Part shown: positions 45,697-57,247 of the stretch, in pieces | How the letters are laid out: every line of letters begins with the position of its first letter | How positions within the stretch are numbered: the first letter of the stretch is position 1 | Assembly (NCBI GenBank): GCA_030765065.1 | Contig: CM060977.1 | Coordinates: forward strand, 100,271,795-100,335,794 | Source: Deroplatys truncata | Lineage: Eukaryota > Arthropoda > Insecta > Mantodea > Mantidae | DNA: 64,000 nt | Reading direction: 5' to 3' | Translations under genes and position numbers: made by a program | Notes under the pieces: generated by a model | Database searches by the model: none | The model's input: the letters and a program-made list of their open reading frames with translations, nothing else | What the model was told of the DNA's origin: nothing

Positions 45697-46925
45697 CTTT
45701 TACTTTCTCTACTACGTATGTAATAATATACTACGTATTTAATAAGGTGAAGTATTCCTCCCAAAAAATTCGATGTCAGGTTTCACCGGAAGTGTATGCT
45801 TTGAGGCTCCCTGAACCGAAAAAACATGTTCCTCTGTGTGAGTGTGTGCAACATAACTAAAAAATGAGACGTGGATAAATACCAAACTTGGTGTTTAAGT
45901 TCTGTACATTCCAAAAATGCAATAAGAAAATTTTAAAGAAAATCTCCACATCCAGAACTACACTTTACGTAGAACATTTTGCAATTCTTATTTATTTCCT
46001 CAAAAAGACTAACGATTTTGATTAAAATAACGTATACTAAAAATATTTACATGACAAATAAGATCTTTATTTTGAATTTTCGGGGAATGATCTCTCAAGT
46101 CCTTTTAATTCGGAAGGAAATTTACATAATCTTGCATAACAGGTAAATGTTAAAAGGAGGCAGAACCGTATTACACAAAACATGTATTTCTCTTTAAAAT
46201 ACACAGTTTATTTCAAATAATTTGTTTATGGTATCAGGCCACTTTCAAAATATCCGTTTATAATAGTTCGAATTGTTCAATACTTGGCCGTTCTTTTGAA
46301 GTCCTGTGGATTTTCAGAGCTGTTCGGATTGGGTTGGTCTCGATGGGACTGTGGTTCCCGATACCCATGGGAGATTGGGTACGACTGTATGAGTTTCATA
46401 CTGGCGGGGTTGTGAGACGCCTCAATGTCCTCCAGTACCGACCTGGATAGCCGATAGACGGGTTGCTAGAATGCTGTCTGCCCTACTGAGGTTACCGTAG
46501 TCGCCCTTTCGGGATGACGCGCGTAAGTGGCATATCCAGTTCCATCTCCGCGTAAGCGGGGGGACTATTAGGAAACCAGATATTGGCCTCATGGGAAACC
46601 CCCCACGGTTTGGAGAGCCACTCGGCTGGCGCTGGACCCTGGGTATAAAAAGGGAACTTGGGCTCCGGCTCTTGTCCTGGTAGACCTTCACTCAGCATTG
46701 TTTGTCACTATGCCATGGACAGAGTATAGAATTTTAAGGCCAGCGTATAGCGTCGAGTTCTAAAACAGTTGCTATCGCTGTTCTGTTTGTATCTATAACT
46801 AAATGTCTAATGTATCTTATTTCCAGAAATATTTATCTTAATTAAAATCAAGTAGATGGAAATAAACTTTCGTAAGAATAAGGAATAGCAGATAGAGAAA
46901 GTCATATGAATACGATATGTCAATT
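45697..46925 (+). repeat. Rep1 copy with a GC-rich insertion
   Basis: Starts CTTTTACTTTCTCTACTACG; complete to CTGTGGATTTTCAG (46317). It resumes TTTGTCACTATGCCATGGAC (46701) and ends CAGATAGAGAAAGTCATATG. Confidence 0.85.
46318..46692. mobile_element. GC-rich insertion of about 375 bp in Rep1, unclassified
   Basis: Rep1 continues on either side and TCAG occurs at both junctions (46314-46317 and 46693-46696), a possible 4-bp target duplication. The insert is much richer in GC than its surroundings and contains TATAAAAAGGGAAC near 46646. Minus-strand open frames of 68-89 codons cross it, but I recognise no domain. It might be a SINE, part of a LINE 5' region or an LTR. Confidence 0.5.
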
Positions 46926-47175
46926 TATTCTACGTTTTGGTCCACATCTCAGCTCCGTATAAAACATTTTCCAGTACGCTATGTAGTATTCTTTTCCTAA
47001 TGTCCTGTTGAACATTACTATTCCATGTAACACTTTAGTAGCCTTCTTTCCCATCGCTATTCTGGAGTTAACATCTATGTCACATGTACCGGTACTATTT
47101 ATTGTTGTTGCCAAATACTTAAAACTCGTGCAGGTGTGTCTATACTCACCGAATTCAGCCCCATAAACACACACT
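46915..47175 (-). pseudogene. LINE ORF2 fragment (post-RT block)
   Basis: The frame gives FKYLATTINSTGTCDIDVNS followed by RIAMGKKATKVLHGI and, at the end, YTELRCGPKRR. The F-K-Y-L-G/A-x-x-I ... S-R-I-x-x-G-K-K-A block is characteristic of the region after the RT palm in RTE/CR1-like non-LTR elements (family knowledge). Only about 85 codons are present. It abuts the end of a Rep1 copy. Confidence 0.7.
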
Positions 47176-47904
47176 TCGCCTTATTATCAACCACCATTTG
47201 TTATCTTCCTCTTGAAGCTTTCTCAACGTTTACCTATTCCATGATCTCTTCATCTTGAGTGAATATTACCTGATCATCCGGAGTAAAAGAGAAGGGAAGA
47301 ATTGCACCGTAGGCTGACCCTTACTTGATTAGCTATTCTAAACCTATTCATGGGGAAGATACAAAAGTTCAAAGGAAACCACGGTCCAATGCTACGGAGT
47401 AGCGGCTAATCCCTGAGTGAAGACTAGGAATTCCCCCCAAAGCATTTATCATGAAGAGAAATCAAATCTTAATTTCTGGATTTATTAGGCTTCACCAAAC
47501 ATATAATATTGTATACAGATAGAGTTGCAAGTTTTATCGGTTAGGAAGTCGACAATCATGACATGACAGTGCAAAAATTAACTCAAACGAGATAGCATAG
47601 CACTACCTGAAATTGTGTTCAAAAATGCTAGCCTAGTATTAATAAACTTCTCAACATAACCCCATGAGGTATTAAATAAATTATTCACAAAGTAAAGCTG
47701 AATAGACTTTGTAAATATGAACAATTAATTACTCCAGATAAAATAATTTCATAAACACTGGAAGCATTAACAATTTTAATAATCAGCTCCATTTAACATG
47801 TTGCCATAATCTCCCAGGCTACAAATGTATAAGTATTACAAGCACAATTACGTAACAATATTTGAAAGTATTTAAAACTCTCAGGAGAACTAACCAGATT
47901 ACAT
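47176..47904. other. No recognised gene
   Basis: Nothing identifiable; could include further decayed LINE sequence. Confidence 0.45.
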
Positions 47905-48208
47905 AACTAAAAATTTAAACTGAGTTTTATTTACGAACGCTCTTTAACTACTATGGTCCTTAGCGTCCCATTCTATATTGGGCGTGAAAGACCGGGAATT
48001 TTGCTCAGAGGCCTCTTTATCAGGCTTGAGGTTCTTTACGTGCCGTAAATCTACGACATGGGACCACCGGCTTTACTTCCCTTCCAAAGGAAGCCATGCC
48101 AAGGATTTTTACTCCCGAAAAAAATCCATCACCCACCGCCGGGTTTGAACCCGCGACTTCGGTAACTAGAGGCTAGCACGGTAACACTAGTCCACGAAGG
48201 ACAACGAT
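47905..48208 (-). repeat. SINE, family S2, copy 3
   Basis: Minus strand contains GGGTTCAAACCC (box B, 48141-48152) and a slightly damaged box A. The body includes GTGAAAGACCGGGAATTTTG and GGGACCACCGGCTTTACTTC as in the other two copies. Most complete of the three. Confidence 0.8.
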
Positions 48209-48854
48209 TACTTAACGATCGTGTGTTCCAGATTACTCATATTAATACACATGGCTGAGTTATAATTATACAAAAATTAAGAGAAAAAAAACCGATATCG
48301 ACTCTAGCTCCTTTAAATTTCTCAATCCACATTTATGTAGTGGACGGCAGGCATTAAAACACTACGGCCAAGCCCGATGAAAAAAAAAATATACCGGTTA
48401 AATACCCTCTGGATAAAGCAAATTTCATAGTTAACAAGCCGTTCGGGAACTCACGGAAGGTTTAGATGTGTCCGCTGGTACAGGTAAAGAAAGACCCCTC
48501 GCCCCACGTGAGGCGCTAGGCGAGGCTAGCTAGACTGAAACCGAAGCACAACCCGCGGAGAAATATGAGTTACCAAGACCACAAGGCCACCTGCACATTC
48601 ACGGTTTGTGCAATCAGCACAGAGTATAGTCACCAACCCGTATTTCCATGCCAAAACATTTCCTGCACCACATGCTCAACAACTTGGGTGACATTCCACA
48701 AGCTTGTTTTAGACCTTTGTTAAGTTGAATACTTCAGGTTGACTTATTTTCCAATTTTATTCTTGCTTCTGTATTTTCGTTTATTAACCATTCCTGTCTG
48801 AGGCCTGTGTAAGAGACTAAGTGCAGTTCTTCAAGTTGATTACCCTCCTCTTTG
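48209..48854. other. No recognised gene
   Basis: Contains an A-run near 48380 and a GC-rich patch near 48500-48540; no assignment. Confidence 0.45.
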
Positions 48855-49175
48855 TAGGGTATAATTAGACAGAATCAAAGATTAACCTCCTCTTGTAAGA
48901 CATACATCCACAAGAACTTGAGTCAGTAGTCTGTCGAGGAGCAAGCAAATTCTGGATCATAGCGTATCCAGAATGGGTGATCAGTTCAATGCCTGGTACG
49001 ACGGTGAAGAAGGCAATGACATGTAGTCTTGTAGGGAAAATTTGCGGATCAAATTATCCAACGCTGCATTCCCCTAGCGGCCGAGGAAAAAACCTTCGGT
49101 CATTTTGGACGGATCCGGAACCTTCCGAAGGCGAGTGGCTCACGTTACTCCGGTGTCACCTCGTTCGGTTTTATA
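48855..49175 (-). repeat. SINE, S3-related, decayed
   Basis: The GAGGAGCAAGCAAATTCTGG and GGGTGATCAGTTCAATGCCT blocks match 22390-22460. The other end, complement AACCGAACGAGGTGACACCG, resembles the head of the SINE at 50080. The element may be a chimera of two SINE families. Confidence 0.55.
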
Positions 49176-49395
49176 GTGAACTTCTTCTTCAGCTTCTCCT
49201 GTTACTTTCGGCGTCGGGTCTTTTATCCATTTTCTATACCGTTCTCTAGCCTGCGCCACTCTCCTCAACGCATTCAGATCTATCATGTCACATTGGTCTT
49301 ATTCCTTTCTCGGTCTTCCCCGTCTCCTGCTTCCCTCCAGTCTTGCTTCAAATATTTGTTTAGTTTTACGCTGATCATCCATTCGATTAGGTAGC
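49176..49395 (-). pseudogene. LINE ORF2 C-terminal fragment
   Basis: Minus-strand translation gives QIFEARLEGSRRRGRPRKE and, after a stop, LRRVAQARERYRKWI. The R-R-x-G-R-P-R-K motif followed by an R/W-rich helix is a common C-terminus of RTE/CR1-like ORF2. Its order relative to the fragment at 46915 is wrong for one element, so they are separate insertions. Confidence 0.65.
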
Positions 49396-50079
49396 CATAT
49401 ATTTTAATTGAGGTGAAAACAAAGATAGAGATAGAAATAAAACCATTAGAAAAATTCTAAACATGGAATCGATAGTGGAAGAGATTGAGAAAATAAATTT
49501 AAAATGCTAAATTCATAAAGATCCTTAAAGATTAAAATCTCAGAAACAGCACGCAGGCAGTGCAATGCAAATGCATCAGAGAATCACCTTTTATTTTAAA
49601 TCCTATTCAGAGTGTTTGTTTCTGTATCCCTTCAAGTGCAATTTCAATTTTTGGAATTAATGCCATCCACGTTTTCATTTTCACCCATCGGGCTGTATTT
49701 GGCTGCACTAGCTTTGTTGGCAAGCCTGGCCAAAGGAGATTAGAAGAGATTACGAACCCTCCACCAGTTATTAAGCTGACCACACATAATCTCCCGGAAC
49801 AAGAAGTTTGTGAAATGAAAAATACTTAATGAAGATTAATAGTCCTATAACCTTAAATGTTATCTGTGTTCATATGTAATGAAAGGCAGCGTTATAAAAG
49901 CAACCAAATAATAATCTGTCCATAACATAAATCTGCAGGCGTGAACTAGCGACTGGAACAACACATGGTTCACATACAACTCTCAAATCCTTCACATTTC
50001 CAAATCTGTTATGCTATGTTAGATGACTAGATATTATACATAGAATCGTCATAAAAGTGATTGTTCTATCCACCTGACA
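49396..50079. other. No recognised gene
   Basis: An 89-codon open frame at 49560-49829 has no recognisable domain. Confidence 0.45.
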
Positions 50080-50595
50080 CCGAACGAGGTGGCGTCGCGC
50101 TACATTCGGGATGGCCTGGGTTGGATTCTCGGCGACCGCCCACTCTGAGACTCACATGAATTTTTACTGCGGTTTTCCCATCAGGCAAATGCTGGAATGG
50201 TTTCTTTCAGCCCCCGCATCTCCTGTCTCTCCATTTCGTTCCATTCATCATTTGATTCATCCTTCATCCGTTGAGTGTGTTTTAGGGTTGGAAGTGTCGG
50301 CGATGGTGTTTCGGTGCGGCGTGGCAGAGAAAAAAGATGCTCTCTGTGGAACCTTCTCCGTTCCTCGGCTTTCGGCTGGTTCTCGGGGTGTACGAGCCGC
50401 CCCTTCAGAAAGGGGCGTTGGACCCTTTAGGCGTGGCGAGGTCTCGGTCTGCCTGTCCGACTGTCAGGGCTTCTCAATCTGGAAACTGTAGGGACCTGTC
50501 ATTGCTGTGCCGTCCCTATTGGTTTCGGCTGCCCAGTCTCCCTTCTCACTTCCTTCTCCCTCCCGGGGTGCCTTCTTGTAGGGCTAGGTACAACA
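50080..50595 (+). repeat. SINE with tRNA-like head (S1-related)
   Basis: Head ACACCGAACGAGGTGGCGTC, with GGTTGGATTCTC as box B-like. The body contains GGGTTGGAAGTGTCGGCGAT, a block shared with the S1 copy at 17022 (about 17247). The 3' part is GC-rich. Open frames over 100 codons here come from composition. Confidence 0.65.
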
Positions 50596-50687
50596 TCTTC
50601 CCTGGATCGGTATCCCCTCCGATAATAAGAGTAATAAGATAATCCACCTGACTTATGCCACAATGCCTGTATATTTGTGTAGAATTA

Positions 50688-51485
50688 TTTTTTTACCGAT
50701 GTAATAGTCACATGACTTTCTCTACCAACTAGCGTTTCTTTTATATAGCTTCTAGGAACCACTTAAATATTTTAATCTACTTAATATCAATTGAAATAAA
50801 CTATGCAGATAGGAGCTGCTAGTTGGTATATACTGGCCTGGAAATTCCACAGAGAATATACTTTACGAGAAAGAACTGAATAACGGCAACAGTTTAAGAA
50901 AATAACAATGTTAAAATTAAAATGCGGACACCTAATAAATGGCTAATGCCACACAAAAGTTTATTTTAAATAAATTGTGTGTTTTAAAGGAATCTACATT
51001 TTTGTGTACTACGCATTTCCTATGGTGTACCCGTTACACAAAGTTATACAAAATTCCTTCCGAATGCTGAAGACTTCACAGGAGAATTTCAGAAAATATA
51101 TCATTTACATTTTATTTGGCATGTAAATATATTAAACATAAGGTATATTAATCAAAACCTTATATATTTTTAAAAAAAAAGAGTATTGAAGTAGTTTCCA
51201 TGTTACACATAGTTTGAGGTTGGCAAAAATCTACTTGCCCTATCTTTGTAAAATACTGAATTTAAATACGACGTTTAAGTATTAATGGGACTTTTCATTT
51301 GCGATTTAATGTTGTTTACATACACATAGACTGACAGATATGGATACACGGACCGCTTTATATAAATAAATCATTTTTATTCAGGGGGCTCAAAACTGTA
51401 TTTCTGGTGAAATTTCGGCATCCAATGTTTGGTTCGTACACAATAATTCCCCTACTTGAAAATATGTAGCAGAGAATGCAAAAAC
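50688..51485 (-). repeat. Rep1 copy, near full length
   Basis: Starts ATAGTCACATGACTTTCTCT and ends ATATGTAGCAGAGAATGCAA. The TG-tract position has only a few CA units, in ACATACACATAGACTGACAG. Confidence 0.8.
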
Positions 51486-52079
51486 TTAATATTTTGTTTG
51501 TAGCACTGCACAAGTTTGGTATAGTTTCTTCTTATTCATTTATTCAATGCAACTGAAAAATGCAAATACTTCGTACTCAGAAGTTTTTCTCTATCCCAAC
51601 TAAGAGAAGTTATTTTACTACTGTGTAAACCGACCAAGTAATCGTAAAATATGCAGAAGAGTGGCAATAATTAGTATTATTACATTTCTTGGAAATAGCA
51701 ATAAGCTTTGCAAATGCTATGCACACTTTCCGTTAACCTTTGTTGGTATATTGAACAATGTTATGTAGGTATAAGAGACAAGGGTAGAGATATAAAACTG
51801 AACTCATAAGCTTGGTATCTGTGTAGCTTTGAAAGTTTTTAATATTAATTTACTTCATAAGGACTATAATGCGCACATAGCACATGGCCTCCCGGTGCAA
51901 CATTGTCAAATAGTCCATTTCCATCTCTTTATTATATATATATATATATGTAGATAGACTAAAGGCAGTTATAAACTACTTTATCTTGTATTTACTTACA
52001 GTATGTGGACTTGACCTTGAAATTCCGTATTTCCATCTTTCCATATCATCGTGTAAAACAATTAAATAGCGACAAAGTA
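51486..52079. other. No recognised gene
   Basis: Contains a short AT run at about 51933-51949; nothing else assigned. Confidence 0.5.
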
Positions 52080-52605
52080 CCTACTGAACAATTGAAACCA
52101 GAAATAACTGATATCACGGAAATTTCTGATGTAAAAAGTATTTAAATAAGTCGTGTGTTTTAAAGGCATCTACTATTTTTGTGAAGTATGTTGTTATCTG
52201 TGTCTTAATGTTTACGAGCTATACAGAATTATACAAAATTCCTTCTGAATGAAAAGGACTTCAGAGGCTATGCTATTATAACCAAAGTTATAAACTATTT
52301 TTGAGAAAAAAAAATCGAAAAAAGTTCCATCTTTGGAGTAGATTGTTGTATTGGGATTTTCATAAATTCTTGTTATTGGATTTTTGTAGCTACTGATCTT
52401 AAATACTAAGTTTGGTATCTATCCGAGCTTTATTTTACACTTATACTGTTCACAGACACACGTACCTTTTTCTAATAATGTACCGTTTGAATTGATGAGC
52501 CCTCAAAACAAGCACGTATTTCCGCAGAGATGTTGATATTCTTTAGTAGAATAAAATACTTCCTCTTACCTACTATAGATGTGTGACAGAGAATGCAATA
52601 AGTAG
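52080..52605 (-). repeat. Rep1 copy, 5' truncated
   Basis: Minus-oriented, from TACTGAACAATTGAAACCAG to TAGATGTGTGACAGAGAATG. An internal deletion removes the segment around 52270. Confidence 0.75.
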
Positions 52606-53115
52606 AGGGCGGATTAGAGTAACCTGATCCGTGATTTAAAGTTACGATGCAGAGAGCTTAATGTCTTGGCACGTGTCCCAGGGTACAGACGGTGGGCGAA
52701 GAAATATGCCGTAGTAGGCATGATATTTCGTTTAACTTTTGTTGCTTACCCAATGCCATAATGTCGTTAGAAACGTTATACATGCCAAAGGCTATAAACA
52801 TAGTGGGAGAAGTATGTGTGAAAGTTAAGAAACTCGGAGCCGGATAAGTAAGGAAAAACGTGAACGGTAAACTTCAGAATGCGTTAGAAACAAATTACTG
52901 GTTTTTCAATAATGTGTGCTGTACGAGATGTCTTGCGGCAAACATAAACCGAGCCATCCAGATCAAGAATGTAATATATCAGACAGCTGTATATGTGTAT
53001 TATTCGTATGCAATTATTAAATTGTGATATTAAGGGAGGAGTTTCCCACGATAAAGCTTTTCTTTTTTTAAGTGAGAGAGAAGAACGTTCACTTTTGACA
53101 ATCTCCGCATGTATA
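52606..53115. other. No recognised gene
   Basis: No domain recognised; flank of the Tc1 element. Confidence 0.5.
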
Positions 53116-54062
53116 CTACGCGATTAAAAGTATCCGGACACCTGGCTGAAAATGACATACAAGTTCGTGGCGCCATCCATCGGTAATGCTGGAAGTCAAT
53201 ATGCTGTTGGCGCACCCTTAGCCTTGATGACAGCGTTCACTCTCGCAGGCATACTTTCAATCAGGTGCTGGAAGGTTTCTTGGGGAATGGCAGCCCATTC
53301 TTCACGGAGTGCGGAACTGAGGAGAGGTATCGATGTAGGTCGGTGAGGCCTGGCACGAAGTCGGCGTTCCAAAACATCTCAAGAGGTGTTCTATAGAATT
53401 CAAGTCAGGACTCTGTGCAGGCCAGTCCATTATAGGGATGTTATTGTCGTATAGCCACTCAACCACTGCCCGTGAAGTATGAACAGGTGCTCGATCGTGT
53501 TGAAAGATGCAATCGCCATCCCCGAATTGCTCTTCAACAGTGGGAAGCAATAAGCTGCTTAAAATATTAATGTAGATCTGCGCTGTGATCATTCCACGCA
53601 AAATAACAAGGGGTGCAAGTCCCCTCCAGGAAAAACACGACCACACCATAACACCACCACCTCCGAATTTCACTGTTGGCACTACATACGCTGGTAGATG
53701 ACGTTCACCGGGCATTCGCCATACCGACACCCTGCCATCGGATCGCCACATTGTGTACCATGATTCGTCACTCCACACAACGCTTTTCCACTGTTCAGTC
53801 GTGAAATGTTGACGCTCCTTACACCAAGGGAGGCATTGTTTGGCATTTTCCTACGTGATGTGTGGCTTATGAGCAGCCGCTCGACCATGGAATCCAAGGC
53901 TTCTCACGTCACGCCTAACTGCCATAGTACTTGGAGTGGAATTTGGAATTCCTGTGTGATGGTCTGGATAGATGTCTGACTATTACTCTTTACGACCCTC
54001 TTCAAATGTCGATGGTCTCTGTCAGTCAACAGACGAGATCGGCCTGTACGCTTGTGTGTGTG
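53116..54062 (-). mobile_element. Tc1-like element, 5' part missing
   Basis: The left end begins near CGCGATTAAAAGTATCCGGA, a typical Tc1-group TIR sequence. The other TIR and the first part of the gene are absent because the sequence is replaced at about 54050 by the TG tract of Rep1. This suggests a deletion or recombination at the microsatellite. Confidence 0.75.
53196..54060 (-). pseudogene. Tc1 transposase pseudogene (DD34E)
   Basis: Reading leftwards: the second helix-turn-helix portion GRSRLLTDRDHRHLKRVVK (near 54050-53995), TIQTITQEFQ, then after a frameshift VRSLGFHGRAAAHKPHIT with an in-frame stop. WSDESWYTMW holds the first Asp; VPTVKFGGGGVMVWSCFSW is the conserved Tc1 block. FQHDRAPVHTS holds the second Asp, and DWPAQSPDLNSIEHL contains the third residue, Glu, exactly 34 residues after the second Asp. 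A further frameshift follows, then LERRLRARPHRPTSIPLLSS to a stop at 53196-53198. All three catalytic residues survive, but the frame is broken at least three times and the N-terminus is lost. Confidence 0.9.
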
Positions 54063-54064
54063 TG

Positions 54065-55033
54065 TGTCGCAGTTCTCATGGCTCGTGTTATCTTATTTGT
54101 TAAGCGCCTCTTGTTTTATTATTTTAAATTTGGGTTCTTTGTCCTCCGGCTAGCCATTACAAATCAGTCAAGCAAGTGTCTCTAAGCAGGGCGTGTAAAC
54201 GGAAAGGAGTTGTTGCTAAAAGATAACACTGATAAAATAATTTGTTTATACACTTTTATTGCCGTCACACTTAATTAATAATTCATGTATTTAATCTTTA
54301 TACACGCCTGACTGAAACTGAGATATTTCCGAATGTAACTACAGTCATTATAGTTGCCGCGCACAAATTACTTCGCGTACTTCACATTTTGTAACTAACT
54401 TTGCGACGTGTACCTCGCGAGAGATTCTTCAGGACTACATGACGTGCACCTCGTGAGAGATTCTACCGAAATGCGATATTTCCGAATATAACTACAGTCG
54501 TTTTAGTTGTCGCGTACCAATTACTTCGCGTACTTCACATTTTGTAACTAATTTTGCGACGTGTACTTCGCGAGAGATTCTTCATGACTACGTGACGTGC
54601 ACCTCGTGAATGATTCTTCAAAACTGCGCGATACTTGCTTATGGCTCGAGAATATATACTCCTTCATCCCGAGTTGCCTAAACATTATAATAGAGCTGCT
54701 ATTGGTTACCAAATCGCACCCACTTTAGTGTCTGTTTTGTCAGCCAATCACTGCTACTAACATAGATGCTCTAGGGGAAAATATTTCCTCCATTTCTAAA
54801 AACGGCTCGCTACCCTGACGTCATTTGATTTTCTCTTCTTAGTGATAAACAACTCACCCCTTCGGTTTATTGTTACCCACTTCTATTGTCAGTTTCAGTG
54901 AGGCCGTGTAAACTTATTTCCTAACAATACTTATGGCTAACTAACAACTAAAATCCTGTACATACATTAATATTCATTTACACTACAATTACTCTGGCAT
55001 TCACAGCATGTTATGATATAAAATACGGCCTCA
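54065..55033 (+). mobile_element. LTR-A copy 3 (969 bp, internal duplication)
   Basis: Starts TGTCGCAG in the TG tract and ends CGGCCTCA; flanks GTGTG and CTGTG are consistent with a 5-bp duplication. It is longer than the other copies because a segment beginning GATATTTCCGAAT is duplicated with a period of about 153 bp (54322 and 54475). TGACGTCA is at 54816-54823 and CAGTTTCAGT at 54890-54899. Confidence 0.65.
54816..54823. promoter_or_regulatory. CRE-like TGACGTCA in LTR-A copy 3
   Basis: Third occurrence of the conserved palindrome at the same relative place in LTR-A. Confidence 0.45.
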
Positions 55034-55695
55034 CTGTGAACAGCATAACTCAAAAAAGAAAAAGAAAAAAAAGTTAGATAAATACCAAACTTGGTATTTA
55101 AGTTCAGTACTTTCCAAAGATTCGACAAGAAGATCTCCCATCCAAACAAACCATTAAATTGAACATTTTTTGAAATGTTAGATTTTCTAAAAAATGGCTA
55201 ACGATTTTAATTAAAATTTCATATATTAATTATATTTACATGACCAATAAAATGTATATCTTGAATTTTCTTGTAATGGCCTTTGAAGTCCTCTTCATTC
55301 GGAAGGAATTTTGTGTAATCTTGTGTAACTAGTAAGCGTTAAACGACAGAAAAGAACATACTTAATAAGAAATGTGTATTCTTTTAAAACTCACAGTTTC
55401 TTTCAAATAAATTTTTTGTGGCATCAGCTATTTTCGAGATATCCGTTGTTAATGTTTCGAATTGTTCATTAATAGGTCATTCTTTAAAGCCCTTTCAATA
55501 TTCAGTTGTTTCTCGTGATTGCACGACAATGGTATGGAATTTTAAGGCAGAGTAAAGCGTCCAGTTCTTAAACACTTTATTATTACGGTTCCCTTTGTAT
55601 CTATAACGAAATGTGTAATGTAGCTATTTCTGAAAGGTCTAGATTAAAATGAAATACAGAAATAGTAGAAAAAGTCATATAAATGTAAGGAAGAC

Positions 55696-56214
55696 CTTTC
55701 TTTCATTTTACGTACGCTAACCCTCATAACAACCGTTCCACTACCCTCCGCAAAAGCCAATCAAATCCCCCCAAAACTCATCCACTACCCCCAAAAAATG
55801 AACTTCCTTTCTACTACCACTATCCTTCCCATAAAAAGTATATCCCAAATAAGACACAACGCATAAACAGATACCCAGTTTGTTCATGATAACAAGGTTT
55901 CAAACGTATGAATTCTGGCATACATGGTCCAACTTCTCAGCAGTATGGACAAGCTGTGGCTGGTGTATGTATGGTTTATAAACACAGTGCAGTTTGCGGC
56001 GGCAGTTAGTGCATGTATACAATGTTCTGTATATTCTGCTATTACAGAGTTTGTGCTCAATTTGCATACCTCATGGGCTACATAGCGGCCCGTTTGAGGA
56101 ATATCACCATTGTAATGCACGCTAGTAGGAACCTTAAGGGACATCGGGGCTGAGATTTTGGTAAAAAAAAAACTTCAAAAAGTACTTGTAGCAAGTACAA
56201 GTCATAAGGTATTC
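55696..56214. other. No recognised gene; C-rich patch
   Basis: 55720-55860 is C/A-rich on this strand (runs of CCC). No domain or repeat assigned. Confidence 0.45.
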
Positions 56215-56361
56215 CTACATTTCTACTTTTTCTACTACTTACATATAGCAAGCAGAGGAAGCATTGTATTTCACCCACAAATTTCGATACGAGATTTCAC
56301 CGCAAAAACACGTTTTAAGAACCCTGAAACCCCCAAAAATGTTAGAAATATTTGTGTGTGT

Positions 56362-57243
56362 TGATACCGCAATTATTGACAGGAGGATATACATAATTAA
56401 ATAAAAATTATAATGGAGAAATAAATACAATAAATACTTTCCGTATATTAAATCAATGCATAATGTAGTAAGCTTCAGTTAAAATATTTTTTCCGGAAAG
56501 AAAAATATAATTAGCAAGTCATATAAGGAATACATTAATAACACTCGAATATAGAACAAATTAGCTTAAAGATTCTTGGAATGCAGTTAGGATTTAGTTC
56601 AGTACTTTTGAAAAGTCACGAAAACTAGACAACTGAAAGTACGGCTTAGCAACAAGTTTAGAGACGTATAGTAGGATTTAAAGATTGAAACGCGCGAGAA
56701 GGAACGTTGGAAGGTGTATTGATATACGGGCGGTGCCTAAGTTAAGAAAATAGCATGCATTCTTAATCAGAGACATTGGTGCTTACATTCGTGATATATT
56801 CGTGACTTTTCTAAGATTCTTGACTCTTGTGTGTGTTATTTTTAAGTCGTGTAGCGCACATGAACACGCCGGCGAAGGAAAAACTTAACGGCTATTGAGA
56901 GGAATCTTTCCGAGTAACATTTCTACGACTTACGGCAATTGACGCTTCGCTTAGTTATTGTTATAGAAGAAATTCATACATTCAACAGTCGGCGAAACTG
57001 AACATTTTAGTCAACATTAAAATTTATTAGTTAACTGGTGTTCTTCATTTAAAATACGTTCACGCATACCCTGCGATAAAGAACTCATAGATATACCAGT
57101 AGAGCAGCTGGCGCACGAGAGACAACGCAGAACGAGCTACAAGATATCATAAAACTCATCAACAGAGCAGGTAACATTAAATGTTATAAAAATTTAAAGC
57201 AGGAAGCTGCGTTCAAAAGGCTGTCGCACCGAGAACGGCTTCA
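56362..57243. mobile_element. LTR-like insertion in a TG tract (882 bp)
   Basis: Starts TGATACCG and ends CGGCTTCA (six of eight bases inverted, TG...CA), bordered on both sides by GTGTG, so a duplication cannot be distinguished from the microsatellite. Bases 56388-56510 recur at 5098-5215. No coding sequence found. A solo LTR is the best guess. Confidence 0.45.
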
Positions 57244-57247
57244 GTGT

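Larger units (their letters stand above)
54052..55695 (+). repeat. Rep1 copy, interrupted by LTR-A copy 3
   Basis: Only the TG tract remains on the left (54052-54064). After the LTR-A insert the repeat continues TGTGAACAGCATAACTCAAA (55035) to AGTAGAAAAAGTCATATAAA (55685). The part upstream of the TG tract is replaced by the Tc1 remnant. Confidence 0.8.

Noticed and set aside
46915-49395. One continuous minus-strand LINE
   Set aside because: The C-terminal block at 49176-49395 lies upstream of the earlier block at 46915-47175, so the order is wrong for a single element.
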